A DNA stretch of 64,000 nucleotides from Flintibacter muris (GTDB lineage Bacteria; Bacillota; Clostridia; Oscillospirales; Oscillospiraceae). Below are positions 16,571 to 24,186 of this stretch, piece by piece. Numbering within the stretch: the stretch's first letter is position 1; each line of letters opens with the position of its first letter. The position numbers were made by a program, and so were the translations under genes. The stretch covers positions 22,457-86,456 of the forward strand of contig NZ_CALPCP010000013.1 in NCBI RefSeq assembly GCF_943192995.1, read 5' to 3'. The notes under the pieces were generated by a model. It saw only the letters and a program-made list of their open reading frames with translations, ran no database searches and was not told where the DNA came from.

Positions 16571-16605
16571 TGCCCGCGGGTAGAGCCGCTTTATTCACGC
16601 GGGCA
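16571..16605 (+). other. Intercistronic hairpin between dctP and dctQ
   Basis: TGCCCGCG/CGCGGGCA stem with a 19-nt loop and no U-run. It probably protects the 3' end of the dctP message and lets the binding protein be made in excess over the permease. Confidence 0.55.
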
Positions 16606-16637
16606 ATAAGCCACTGAATCAGAAGGAGATTCTTTTC

Positions 16638-17144
16638 ATGAAAAAGCTGTACCCAAATGACAGGCTGGCCGCGTTGATCTTTGCGGTAATGCTGTTTATC
16701 ACGTTTATGAACGTTGTCTCCCGCTATGTGCTGCGTTTGGGAATCTCATGGTCGGAAGAGGTCGTAGCCCATCTGGCGGTTTTGCTCTCAGGCCTGGGGG
16801 CGTCCCAGGCGGTGCGAAATGAGTCGCACTATGATATCCCGCTTCTGGAAGGACTGGTCTCTCCAAGAGTTTCCCGTTGTTTTAAAGTGTTCAGTGCGGT
16901 GCTTAATATGCTGTTTTGCATCTATATGACCTATGCGGGAATTACCATGGTGCAGCAGCAGTTTAAGTTGGGAAAGGTAACTACTATGCTGCGCTGGCCA
17001 GAGTGGGTCTGGGGACTTGCGGTTCCAATCGGCTGCGGCTTTATGGCGTATTATTCCATTATTGTGCTGATCCGTACTCTGCGGCACCGCGGACAGGAGC
17101 TGTCAGGACCGGAGGGGTCAGACGCTAAGGGGGAGACGGAATGA
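16638..17144 (+). CDS. dctQ: TRAP transporter small permease (DctQ type)
   Basis: A 168-residue membrane protein with four predicted helices (LAALIFAVMLFITFMNVVSR first, others near residues 50, 90 and 130) and the family motif GISWSEEVVAHL. AGAAGGAG precedes the ATG. The stop overlaps the dctM start (ATGA, 17141-17144). It bridges the binding protein and the large permease. Confidence 0.92.
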   Translation: MKKLYPNDRLAALIFAVMLFITFMNVVSRYVLRLGISWSEEVVAHLAVLLSGLGASQAVRNESHYDIPLLEGLVSPRVSRCFKVFSAVLNMLFCIYMTYAGITMVQQQFKLGKVTTMLRWPEWVWGLAVPIGCGFMAYYSIIVLIRTLRHRGQELSGPEGSDAKGETE

Positions 17145-18433
17145 TTGGGTTCATTGTTCTATTTCTGTTCCTGGCCCTGGTGTTGATCGGGGCGCCCATT
17201 GGTACATCCATGGGCGTGGCCGGGTTGGTCTGTCTGGTTCTGGATGGAACCACGCTGACGGTAGTACCGTACAACTACTACTCCTCCCTGACCAGCTTTG
17301 TGCTGTTGGCAATTCCCTACTTTATTTTGGGCGGCGCAATTATGGAGCGCGCAGGCATTTCCAGCCGCCTAATCCGCTTTGCGCAGGCCATGGTAGGGCA
17401 TGTGCGTGGTGGATTGGCCATTGTATGTGTGATCGTGTGCTGCTTTTTTGCCGCCATCTGCGGCTCTGGACCGGCCACTGTGGCGGCCCTGGGAATGATC
17501 CTGGTTCCCGCCATGATGGATGTGGGCCATGAACCGGGCTCCTCTGCAGCACTGATGGCGACGGCGGGCTCCATCGGCATTATCATCCCACCCTCTATTG
17601 TCTTTATTGTATATGCGTCCATTACCGGTGTATCCACCAGCGATCTGTTTATGGCCGGAATCATCCCCGGAATTTTGATGGGCGCTCTGCTGATTGCCGC
17701 CTGTCTGTTGACCACGGACAAAAAAAAGCTGAAAGTCTTACCGAAAGCCAGCTCAAGGGAGCGGTGGAACGCATTTAAGGATGCCTTTTGGGGACTTTTG
17801 ATGCCTGTGATTATTCTGGGTGGAATTTATGGCGGTATCTTTACCGCTACAGAAGCCGCCGCAGTGGCCGCTGTCTACGGACTATTTGTAGGTGTAGTTA
17901 TCTACCGGACATTGAAGTTTTCGGACATTGTGGAGGTGTTCAGCGCCGCCTGCGAGACCAGCGGACAGACTATGTTTACGATTGGAACTGCCGCCCTGTT
18001 CTCCTATGTGCTGACCGTCTCCGGAATCTCCGGCTCTGTTACTACGCTGCTCAAGACCTTTACCAATGGCAGCACAGTGGTATTTCTTATTATTGTAAAC
18101 ATTATCCTACTGATTGCGGGCTGCTTTATCGACGGAAACTGCTGTCAGTACATTTTCACCCCGATCTTTTATCCCATCTGTGTCAGCCTGGGGTACAGCC
18201 CCATTGCACTGGGCGTTGTGATGTCGATGAACACAGCTGTCGGCATGGTAACACCCCCTGTTGGCTGTAACCTGAACGTAGTAAGCGGCGTAACTGGAAT
18301 CAAATTCAAGGAGGTTGTCAAGGGCGTTATTCCCTATGTTATTGCCGGACTGATTGCGCTGCTTCTGGTAACTTACATTCCCGACATTGCAACCTTCCTC
18401 CCGGATCAGCTTGCCCGGATTCGTGCGCAATAA
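17141..18433 (+). CDS. dctM: TRAP transporter large permease (DctM type)
   Basis: A 430-residue polytopic protein with at least 11 hydrophobic segments and DctM hallmarks: PYFILGGAIMERAG, GSGPATVAALG, GSIGIIIPPSI, and near the end NTAVGMVTPPVGCNLNV. It forms the sodium-driven translocation channel of the TRAP system. The start overlaps dctQ by 4 bp, and a strong terminator follows immediately, closing the operon. Confidence 0.94.
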   Translation: MIGFIVLFLFLALVLIGAPIGTSMGVAGLVCLVLDGTTLTVVPYNYYSSLTSFVLLAIPYFILGGAIMERAGISSRLIRFAQAMVGHVRGGLAIVCVIVCCFFAAICGSGPATVAALGMILVPAMMDVGHEPGSSAALMATAGSIGIIIPPSIVFIVYASITGVSTSDLFMAGIIPGILMGALLIAACLLTTDKKKLKVLPKASSRERWNAFKDAFWGLLMPVIILGGIYGGIFTATEAAAVAAVYGLFVGVVIYRTLKFSDIVEVFSAACETSGQTMFTIGTAALFSYVLTVSGISGSVTTLLKTFTNGSTVVFLIIVNIILLIAGCFIDGNCCQYIFTPIFYPICVSLGYSPIALGVVMSMNTAVGMVTPPVGCNLNVVSGVTGIKFKEVVKGVIPYVIAGLIALLLVTYIPDIATFLPDQLARIRAQ

Positions 18434-18439
18434 AGCAGA

Positions 18440-18472
18440 CAAGCTCCGGTTAAAACCGGAGCTTGTTTTTTT
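18440..18472 (+). terminator. Terminator of the creatininase-TRAP operon
   Basis: CAAGCTCCGG/CCGGAGCTTG stem with TTTTTTT after it, directly behind dctM. Confidence 0.9.
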
Positions 18473-18599
18473 ACCCGCCTTTGATATATACAACTGTCAG
18501 TACAACTGCAATCAGGAGGCAGAAAATTCCCAGCCCCACGGTTACCCGGTTATGAACAGGCAGTTTTGCGTTCCAGAACCGTTTGATCCAATCTTTCAT
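18471..18599 (-). CDS. 42-residue single-helix membrane protein
   Basis: MKDWIKRFWNAKLPVHNRV, then a hydrophobic run (TVGLGIFCLLIAVVLTVVY) and a C-terminal KGG. The topology is a basic amphipathic N-terminus with one membrane helix. It is convergent with dctM and its stop overlaps the T-run of the dctM terminator. The ribosome site is weak (GGATGG). The clean helix suggests a real small gene, but this is not certain. Confidence 0.5.
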   Translation of the reverse strand: MKDWIKRFWNAKLPVHNRVTVGLGIFCLLIAVVLTVVYIKGG

Positions 18600-18669
18600 A
18601 CCACACCATCCGACCTTATTGTTTTTTCAGTATACCATAATTAACACCAAAAGAAAAGGGGGAGATTTT

Positions 18670-20151
18670 ATGCGTGATTCTGGGGGAAAACCCTCCGAAC
18701 AATCCGCTTCAACCGAATTGCGCCAAGGGATTCAGGGCTGGCAGGTGGCCTTTATCGGCCTTGGCGGGGTAATTGGTTCCTGCTATTTTTTGGGACTTGG
18801 CGCTCTAATCCGAGACATGGGGCCCGCTGTACTGCTGGCATTTCTTTTAGTGGGTGTCATTGTCTACGGCATGATGATCGCCTATGCGGAGCTGCTGGTC
18901 AATCTGCCCCGAACCGGCTCCTTTGTGTCATACACCTGCGAATTTTTGGGAGAGACGGCCTCGGTTGGAATCGGCTGGTCCTTTTGGTTCAACTGGGTGT
19001 GCTATGTCCCTTCGGAGGCACTTGCGGCAGCCATGGTGCTAAATACATTTTTCCCAGGCCATACGGGTGCTTATGCCATCGGTGCTCTGGCGATGCTGAC
19101 AGTTATAAATCTGAGCGCTGTAGACGTATTTGCCCGAGTGGAGTCCACACTGGCCATTATTAAGGTGTGCGCGGTCATTTTATTTTCCGTGATTGCGTTT
19201 GGAATCTGGATTGGCCTTTGGGGCGCCGAGGGCTTTCTGGGCTCCAGCGTCAATTTTGGAGCCGGTTCCTTTGTCCAAAACCTGTTTCCCAACGGGGCTG
19301 GCGTGGTACTGACCAACATGGTAGTAGTGCTTGTCACCTTTCAGGGCACTGAAATCGTGGGGCTGGCCGCATCGGAAACCCAGAATCCCGACGTGGCGGT
19401 ACCAGCAGCCTGCAAAAGCGTTACATACCGCATTGCCTGCCTGTATCTGGTTCCAATTCTTTTGATTTTGGGTATTTTCCCAAGCGAAAACGCCACATTA
19501 GACGGCTCGGTCTTTGCCCAGGTCCTGTCCTACTACGGCCTTAACTTCTGGGCGGGTTTGTTCTCAGCCGCGGTTTTGATTGCTGCGTTCAGCTGCGCCA
19601 ATACCGGCTTTTATGGAACGGTTCGCTGCCTGTATGGGCTATCTGTAGAGGGGCTGGCCCCCAAAATCTTCTCTAAGTTAGATAAAAATGGAAGCCCAAG
19701 GCCTGCTGTGCTCTTTACCTTAGCCGCCATGTGGTTGGTGTTGATGCTGGGACTGTTTGCCGGTGGCGGTGTTCTGTATGAGAGCTTGCTGAGCGTCTCC
19801 GGTTTTACCGGCACGCTGGCCTGGATTGGCATTATCGCATCACAGATGATGTTTCGTCGCCGGCTGCGCCGAAACGGATATATCCCCGAGAAGTGCCTGC
19901 AGGCCGCCGTATCTGAGAAAAAGAGATGGGTGCCTATGTTTGCGCTGGTTGCCCAGATTGTCTGCCTCATAATGCTGGCATTCGGCGAGGGACAGCAGCT
20001 GGTGTTTCTGATCGCCCTCTTAGCTGTCGCTATTCCGGTTTGTGTCTCTCTTTGCCTAAAGAAAACAGGGGTGGTGCCCTCTGTTCCCCACAACAGCGAG
20101 CCGAACTTTGAAACAAAATTTCCAAAGAAACAGCATGAAAGGATCTGTTAA
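18670..20151 (+). CDS. APC-superfamily amino acid permease
   Basis: A 493-residue protein with about 12 helices. The N-terminal helix contains FIGLGGVIGSCYFLG, the substrate-site pattern of amino acid-polyamine-organocation carriers; GTEIVGLAASETQNP and AFSCANTGFYGTVRCLYGLS are the conserved helix 6 and 8 regions. The start at 18670 has AAAGGGGGAG upstream. It is related to AnsP/GabP-like proton symporters; the substrate is unknown. It overlaps the DMT gene by 17 bp. Proximity to the amide hydrolases suggests a nitrogenous substrate (inference). Confidence 0.9.
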   Translation: MRDSGGKPSEQSASTELRQGIQGWQVAFIGLGGVIGSCYFLGLGALIRDMGPAVLLAFLLVGVIVYGMMIAYAELLVNLPRTGSFVSYTCEFLGETASVGIGWSFWFNWVCYVPSEALAAAMVLNTFFPGHTGAYAIGALAMLTVINLSAVDVFARVESTLAIIKVCAVILFSVIAFGIWIGLWGAEGFLGSSVNFGAGSFVQNLFPNGAGVVLTNMVVVLVTFQGTEIVGLAASETQNPDVAVPAACKSVTYRIACLYLVPILLILGIFPSENATLDGSVFAQVLSYYGLNFWAGLFSAAVLIAAFSCANTGFYGTVRCLYGLSVEGLAPKIFSKLDKNGSPRPAVLFTLAAMWLVLMLGLFAGGGVLYESLLSVSGFTGTLAWIGIIASQMMFRRRLRRNGYIPEKCLQAAVSEKKRWVPMFALVAQIVCLIMLAFGEGQQLVFLIALLAVAIPVCVSLCLKKTGVVPSVPHNSEPNFETKFPKKQHERIC

Positions 20152-21022
20152 TTTGCTGCTTGGTATCCTCTATATTGCCGCCGCATCTTTTTTGTTTGGC
20201 GTGATTCCCTCTGGCAATAATTATGTTCTGCTTCGAGGAATGGAAGCAGATTGTCTGTTATGCTATCAGACGGTTACTATGGTATTGGGTGCAGCCTGTC
20301 TGCTGATAGTAAAGAAGCTTTCGATAAAAATTCCGATTAAGGATATCTTGGAGCTCTTTGTTTTAGGCGCTGTTGGTATGGGTGTAACCGACTATCTGCT
20401 CAATCTTGCCTATGAATTGCTTCCGGTTAGTACTGTGGTAATGCTGCACTTTCTCTATCCAGCCATTGTCTTGATTATCTCCTGTGGGGTATTTCACCAG
20501 GGGATTTCCATCTTTTCCGCCGGGGCTGTGTTATTGAGTATCTTTGGTCTGGTTTTAGTCAGTGACCTGCAGGGGGGCATTAGCCTGCAGGGTGTCATAT
20601 TTGCCTTGGGCTCCGCTTTGTCATACGCCTTCTTTGTAACCGCCAATCAGCATGGTCAGGTCAATCGGCTGCCTCTTATGCTCAAGCTGTTTTACATGTC
20701 CCTGATTACAATGATAATTTATCTTATTAAGACCGGTGTTAGTCACCATTTTTCGCTTCCAGCCGATTTAAAAACAGGTGCGATAGCGATTGGGGTAGTT
20801 GGCTTGGGCTCCTTGCTGGCATTCTATTTGATCACTGCCGGAATTAAGCAGATAGGAGCAAGGAAAGCGTCGTTTTTAAATATGCTGGAGCCTGTGGCCG
20901 GTGTTTTTTTAAGTGTTCTGATCTATCGAGAGTCTTTCCCGCTTCGCTCGCTGATTGGATGTCTGTGTATCATAGGATCTGTACTGTTTATCGCATTTGA
21001 CGGCAAGGGGACCGCAGATTGA
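20135..21022 (+). CDS. DMT-superfamily (EamA-type) transporter
   Basis: About 295 residues with ten predicted helices in two EamA repeats; the first starts LLLGILYIAAASFLFGVIPS and the second near GGISLQGVIFALGSALSYAF. The motif NMLEPVAGVFLSVLIYRE close to the end is typical. ATG 20135 lies inside the end of the APC gene; a TTG at 20108 is an alternative and neither has a strong Shine-Dalgarno site, so translation is probably coupled. It likely exports a metabolite or amino acid; the specificity is unknown. Confidence 0.85.
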   Translation: MKGSVNLLLGILYIAAASFLFGVIPSGNNYVLLRGMEADCLLCYQTVTMVLGAACLLIVKKLSIKIPIKDILELFVLGAVGMGVTDYLLNLAYELLPVSTVVMLHFLYPAIVLIISCGVFHQGISIFSAGAVLLSIFGLVLVSDLQGGISLQGVIFALGSALSYAFFVTANQHGQVNRLPLMLKLFYMSLITMIIYLIKTGVSHHFSLPADLKTGAIAIGVVGLGSLLAFYLITAGIKQIGARKASFLNMLEPVAGVFLSVLIYRESFPLRSLIGCLCIIGSVLFIAFDGKGTAD

Positions 21023-21158
21023 TTGCCAGGCGGCAAAATTGCTGGTCCATTTAAGACAGTTCCACATTCACCTACCAACTGTGTTTTCTGGAGTTCCTGC
21101 CTCATTTCTACCTGACAGAACATGTCAAAGAAACCGCCATCCTTTGTATAGTCAAAGC

Positions 21159-21191
21159 ACTTCACAAGAATCAAAATGATTCTTGTGAAGT
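21159..21191 (+). terminator. Long perfect hairpin downstream of the DMT gene
   Basis: ACTTCACAAGAATCA/TGATTCTTGTGAAGT, a perfect 15-bp stem with loop AAA. There is no U-run, but it is placed to end the permease transcript or act as a barrier. The remaining 21023-21477 region holds the next terminator and the TetR leader only. Confidence 0.55.
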
Positions 21192-21296
21192 CTGTGGCGA
21201 TTTTCGCTGCAGCGGGCCGCTTATGCAGCCTGGCTTTGGATTCATAGGCAGCACCTGCGTGCTTTGCACGCCCATCGGGCATTAGCCCACTGGATG

Positions 21297-21317
21297 AAAA
21301 CGCGAACTGCGTTTTTT
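21297..21317 (+). terminator. Intrinsic terminator upstream of tetR-type gene
   Basis: AAAACGC/GCGTTTT stem followed by TT and placed about 160 bp before the TetR start. Confidence 0.5.
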
Positions 21318-21477
21318 CAAGTGTGTTGACTATATCAAAAGGAATGGCGGTTTTTTGTTTTATTGACTAAGCTGCCGCAGGGAAACACAAAAGGCAAATA
21401 AAAGAAGGTATCAAGTCTGAGCAAAATATGATATACTGTAAACTGAGCTTTATTTGCTGGCAAGGAGGTAACCGTCA

Positions 21478-22035
21478 ATGCCTAATTTTACGAAAAAAGC
21501 CATCAAGGATACCTTTCTTTCACTGCTGGATGAACGTCCTCTGAACCGGATCACGGTGAAGGACATTGTGGAGTCCTGCGGGATCAACCGCAACTCCTTT
21601 TACTACCACTTTGAGGACCTGCCCGCCCTGCTGGAGGAGATCATCGCCGAACGGGTGCGGGAATTAATAGACAGCCACCCTACGATGGACTCCCTGGAGG
21701 ACTGCTGCGACACTGCGGCGGAATTTGTACAGCAAAACCGCCGTGCGATTTTCCATATCTACCACTCTCTGAGCCGGGAGGTCTTTGAGCGCCATCTGAT
21801 GGAGGTCTGCGAGTATGTGGTGCGGACCTATGTGGAGGTGGACTTTGCCGGCCGGCCTGTGGACCAGCAGGACAAGGAGATGCTCATCCGCTACCACAAG
21901 TGTGAGGTCTTTGGCAATGTGATCGACTGGCTGAACAGCGGGATGGAGTACGACATCTCCGCCTACTTCCACCGGATCTACCAGCTCAAGCGGGGCTGGG
22001 AAGGAGAGGTCCTTCGCCGGGACGTGAATACATAG
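21478..22035 (+). CDS. TetR/AcrR-family regulator
   Basis: A 185-residue regulator. The N-terminal TetR helix-turn-helix is ITVKDIVESCGINRNSFYYHF; the C-terminal helical domain would bind an inducer. It is similar in layout to DhaS-like TetR proteins. AAGGAGGT precedes ATG 21478, and a -10 TATACT lies at 21432-21437. It ends 5 bp before the convergent MMPL gene, so it is the obvious candidate regulator of the MMPL/coiled-coil pair. Confidence 0.9.
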   Translation: MPNFTKKAIKDTFLSLLDERPLNRITVKDIVESCGINRNSFYYHFEDLPALLEEIIAERVRELIDSHPTMDSLEDCCDTAAEFVQQNRRAIFHIYHSLSREVFERHLMEVCEYVVRTYVEVDFAGRPVDQQDKEMLIRYHKCEVFGNVIDWLNSGMEYDISAYFHRIYQLKRGWEGEVLRRDVNT

Positions 22036-22040
22036 CGCTG

Positions 22041-24170
22041 TCAGGAGGCTTTGCCCGCAGGGGCGGCCTCCTGCTTTACTTTGCGCCGGCGCTCTCTGGG
22101 CGGCGGCGCATTACGCCAGTTCAGGCCGGTTTTGCTGAACACCGGCTCACAGACATACAGCACCGCCGGCATCAGGAAGATGCTCACCAGGGCGGAAATG
22201 AGGGCTCCCCGAGACAGCATGACGCAGATGGAGCCGATCAGGTCGATGGAGGAGACGAAGGACACGCCCAGGGTGGCGCAGAACAGCACCAGAGCGCTGG
22301 TGACAATGGAGGCATCTGAGGAGGAGGCGGCGATGCGGATGGCCTCCTCCCGGCTCTTTCCGGAGCGCAGCTCCTCCTGAAAGCGGGAGGTCATCAGGAT
22401 GGCGTAGTCCACCGTGGCCCCCAGCTGGACACAGCTGATAATGGTGGGAGCGATGAAGGGAATCTCAGTGCCCAGGAAGTAGCAGCAGCCCTGGTTGATG
22501 AAGATGGCCAGCTCAATGGTGGCCACCAGCACCAGAGGGACAGTGACAGATCGGAACACAAAGGCAATAATAAGGAAAATGGCGGCGATAGAGATGTAGT
22601 TGGTGATCTGAAAGTCCACCGAGGAGGTGTCGATCAGGTCCCGGTACATGGCGCCCTCGCCGGTGACCATGGCCTCCGGGTCATAGTGGAAGATAATCTC
22701 GTTCATCTGGTCCAGCTGACGGGCCACCTGGTCGGTGGCCGGCTCATAGCTGGAGTTGATCATCATCAGCTGATAGCCCTCCTGCCGCAGCATATCCTTT
22801 ACCTCACTGGGGACAAAGAAGTCCGGGATACCGGTACCCAGCATGCTGTGGTAGGACACCACCGAGGTGATCCCGGGCACCGCTTCCATCCGGGTCTCCA
22901 GCTCATTCATATCGGAGGCGGAGATGTCGTCCCGCAGGACCACAAAGTGGGAGGTGGCCATATCAAAGTCGTTTTTCAGCTTCTCATTGCTGATAATAGA
23001 GGGCAGGTCCCGGGGCAGGGACTCATCCAGCTTGTAGTAGATTTCCGCGTGCCGCTGGGCATACACTGCGGGCAGGAAGAGCACCAGGGTGAGGACCACA
23101 ATGGGCACCCGGCGGCGGATGATAAAGCTGTTGACCCGGTCGAAGGAGGGGATCAGGGTTTTGTGCCGGTGCTTGTCGATCTGCTTGTCAAAAATCAGTA
23201 CCAGAGATGGCAGCACCAGAATGACGGTGGCCACTCCCAGCACCACGCCCTTGGCCATCACAATGCCGATATCCCGGCCCAAAGTCAGGCGCATGAAGCA
23301 CAGGGCCAGAAAGCCGGCGATGGTGGTCAGGCTGGAGCCGGACAGGGACCGAAACGCCGCAATGATGGCCTGGGTCATGGCGTCCCGCTTGTCGTCGTAG
23401 TGCTCCCGCTCCTCCTCATACCGGTGGTAGAGGAAGATGGAGTAGTCCATGGTCACCCCCAGCTGCAAGACGGCGGCAATGGCCTTGGTGATATAGGAGA
23501 TTTCCCCCAGAAAAATGTTGCTTCCAAAGTTGTAGACCACCGCCATACCGATACTGGCCAGGTAGACAAAGGGAAGCACGGTGGACTCCAGGGTGACCGA
23601 CATGGCCGCTAGGGCCAGCAGCACTGCCAGGCCCACAAAGATGGGCAGCTCACTGTCCATCACATCCCGGGTGTCCTTCACCACCACGGAGAAGCCGGCC
23701 AGAAAGCAGTTCTCATTGCACACCCGGCGCACCTGCTCAATGGCCTCCATGGTTTCGTCGGAGGCGCCGGCGTGGTCATACTGAATCAGCATCATGGTAG
23801 CCTTTCCGGAGAAAAACATATCCCGGAAGTTGGCTGGAATCATCTCCACCGGTACCTGGATGCCCACCAGGTTGCTGATCCAGATGGCGCTGGATACGCC
23901 GGGAACCTCCTTGATATCCTGAATCAGCCGGTTGGTGTAGCCCGCAGGCATGTTCTCCACAATGAGCATGCTGGTGGCCGCCATGTGGAAGGGCTCCTCC
24001 AGCATCTGTTCCCCCTGGGAGGAGGGCAAATCCTGGGGCAGATAGGACAGAATATCATAGTTGATGCGGGTGGCGGCATAGCCGATTATGGCGGGAATCA
24101 GCATCAGCAGGGCGATAAGGGCCACCAGTTTGGGCTTTCGGGTCAGCTTATGGGCAATTTTTTCCACCAT
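22041..24170 (-). CDS. MMPL/RND-family transporter
   Basis: A 709-residue membrane protein in two similar halves, each with a first helix, a large extracytoplasmic loop, then five or six helices. Family motifs include QLGVTMDYSIFLYHRYEEER in the first half and QLGATVDYAILMTSRFQEEL in the second; the embedded Asp-Tyr pairs are the proton-relay residues of MMPL proteins. Members export lipids, peptides or hydrophobic compounds with proton force. It lies 16 bp behind a secreted coiled-coil protein with AAAGGAGGG before the ATG, so the two make one export unit. Confidence 0.93.
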   Translation of the reverse strand: MVEKIAHKLTRKPKLVALIALLMLIPAIIGYAATRINYDILSYLPQDLPSSQGEQMLEEPFHMAATSMLIVENMPAGYTNRLIQDIKEVPGVSSAIWISNLVGIQVPVEMIPANFRDMFFSGKATMMLIQYDHAGASDETMEAIEQVRRVCNENCFLAGFSVVVKDTRDVMDSELPIFVGLAVLLALAAMSVTLESTVLPFVYLASIGMAVVYNFGSNIFLGEISYITKAIAAVLQLGVTMDYSIFLYHRYEEEREHYDDKRDAMTQAIIAAFRSLSGSSLTTIAGFLALCFMRLTLGRDIGIVMAKGVVLGVATVILVLPSLVLIFDKQIDKHRHKTLIPSFDRVNSFIIRRRVPIVVLTLVLFLPAVYAQRHAEIYYKLDESLPRDLPSIISNEKLKNDFDMATSHFVVLRDDISASDMNELETRMEAVPGITSVVSYHSMLGTGIPDFFVPSEVKDMLRQEGYQLMMINSSYEPATDQVARQLDQMNEIIFHYDPEAMVTGEGAMYRDLIDTSSVDFQITNYISIAAIFLIIAFVFRSVTVPLVLVATIELAIFINQGCCYFLGTEIPFIAPTIISCVQLGATVDYAILMTSRFQEELRSGKSREEAIRIAASSSDASIVTSALVLFCATLGVSFVSSIDLIGSICVMLSRGALISALVSIFLMPAVLYVCEPVFSKTGLNWRNAPPPRERRRKVKQEAAPAGKAS

Positions 24171-24186
24171 AGGGCGGGCCCTCCTT

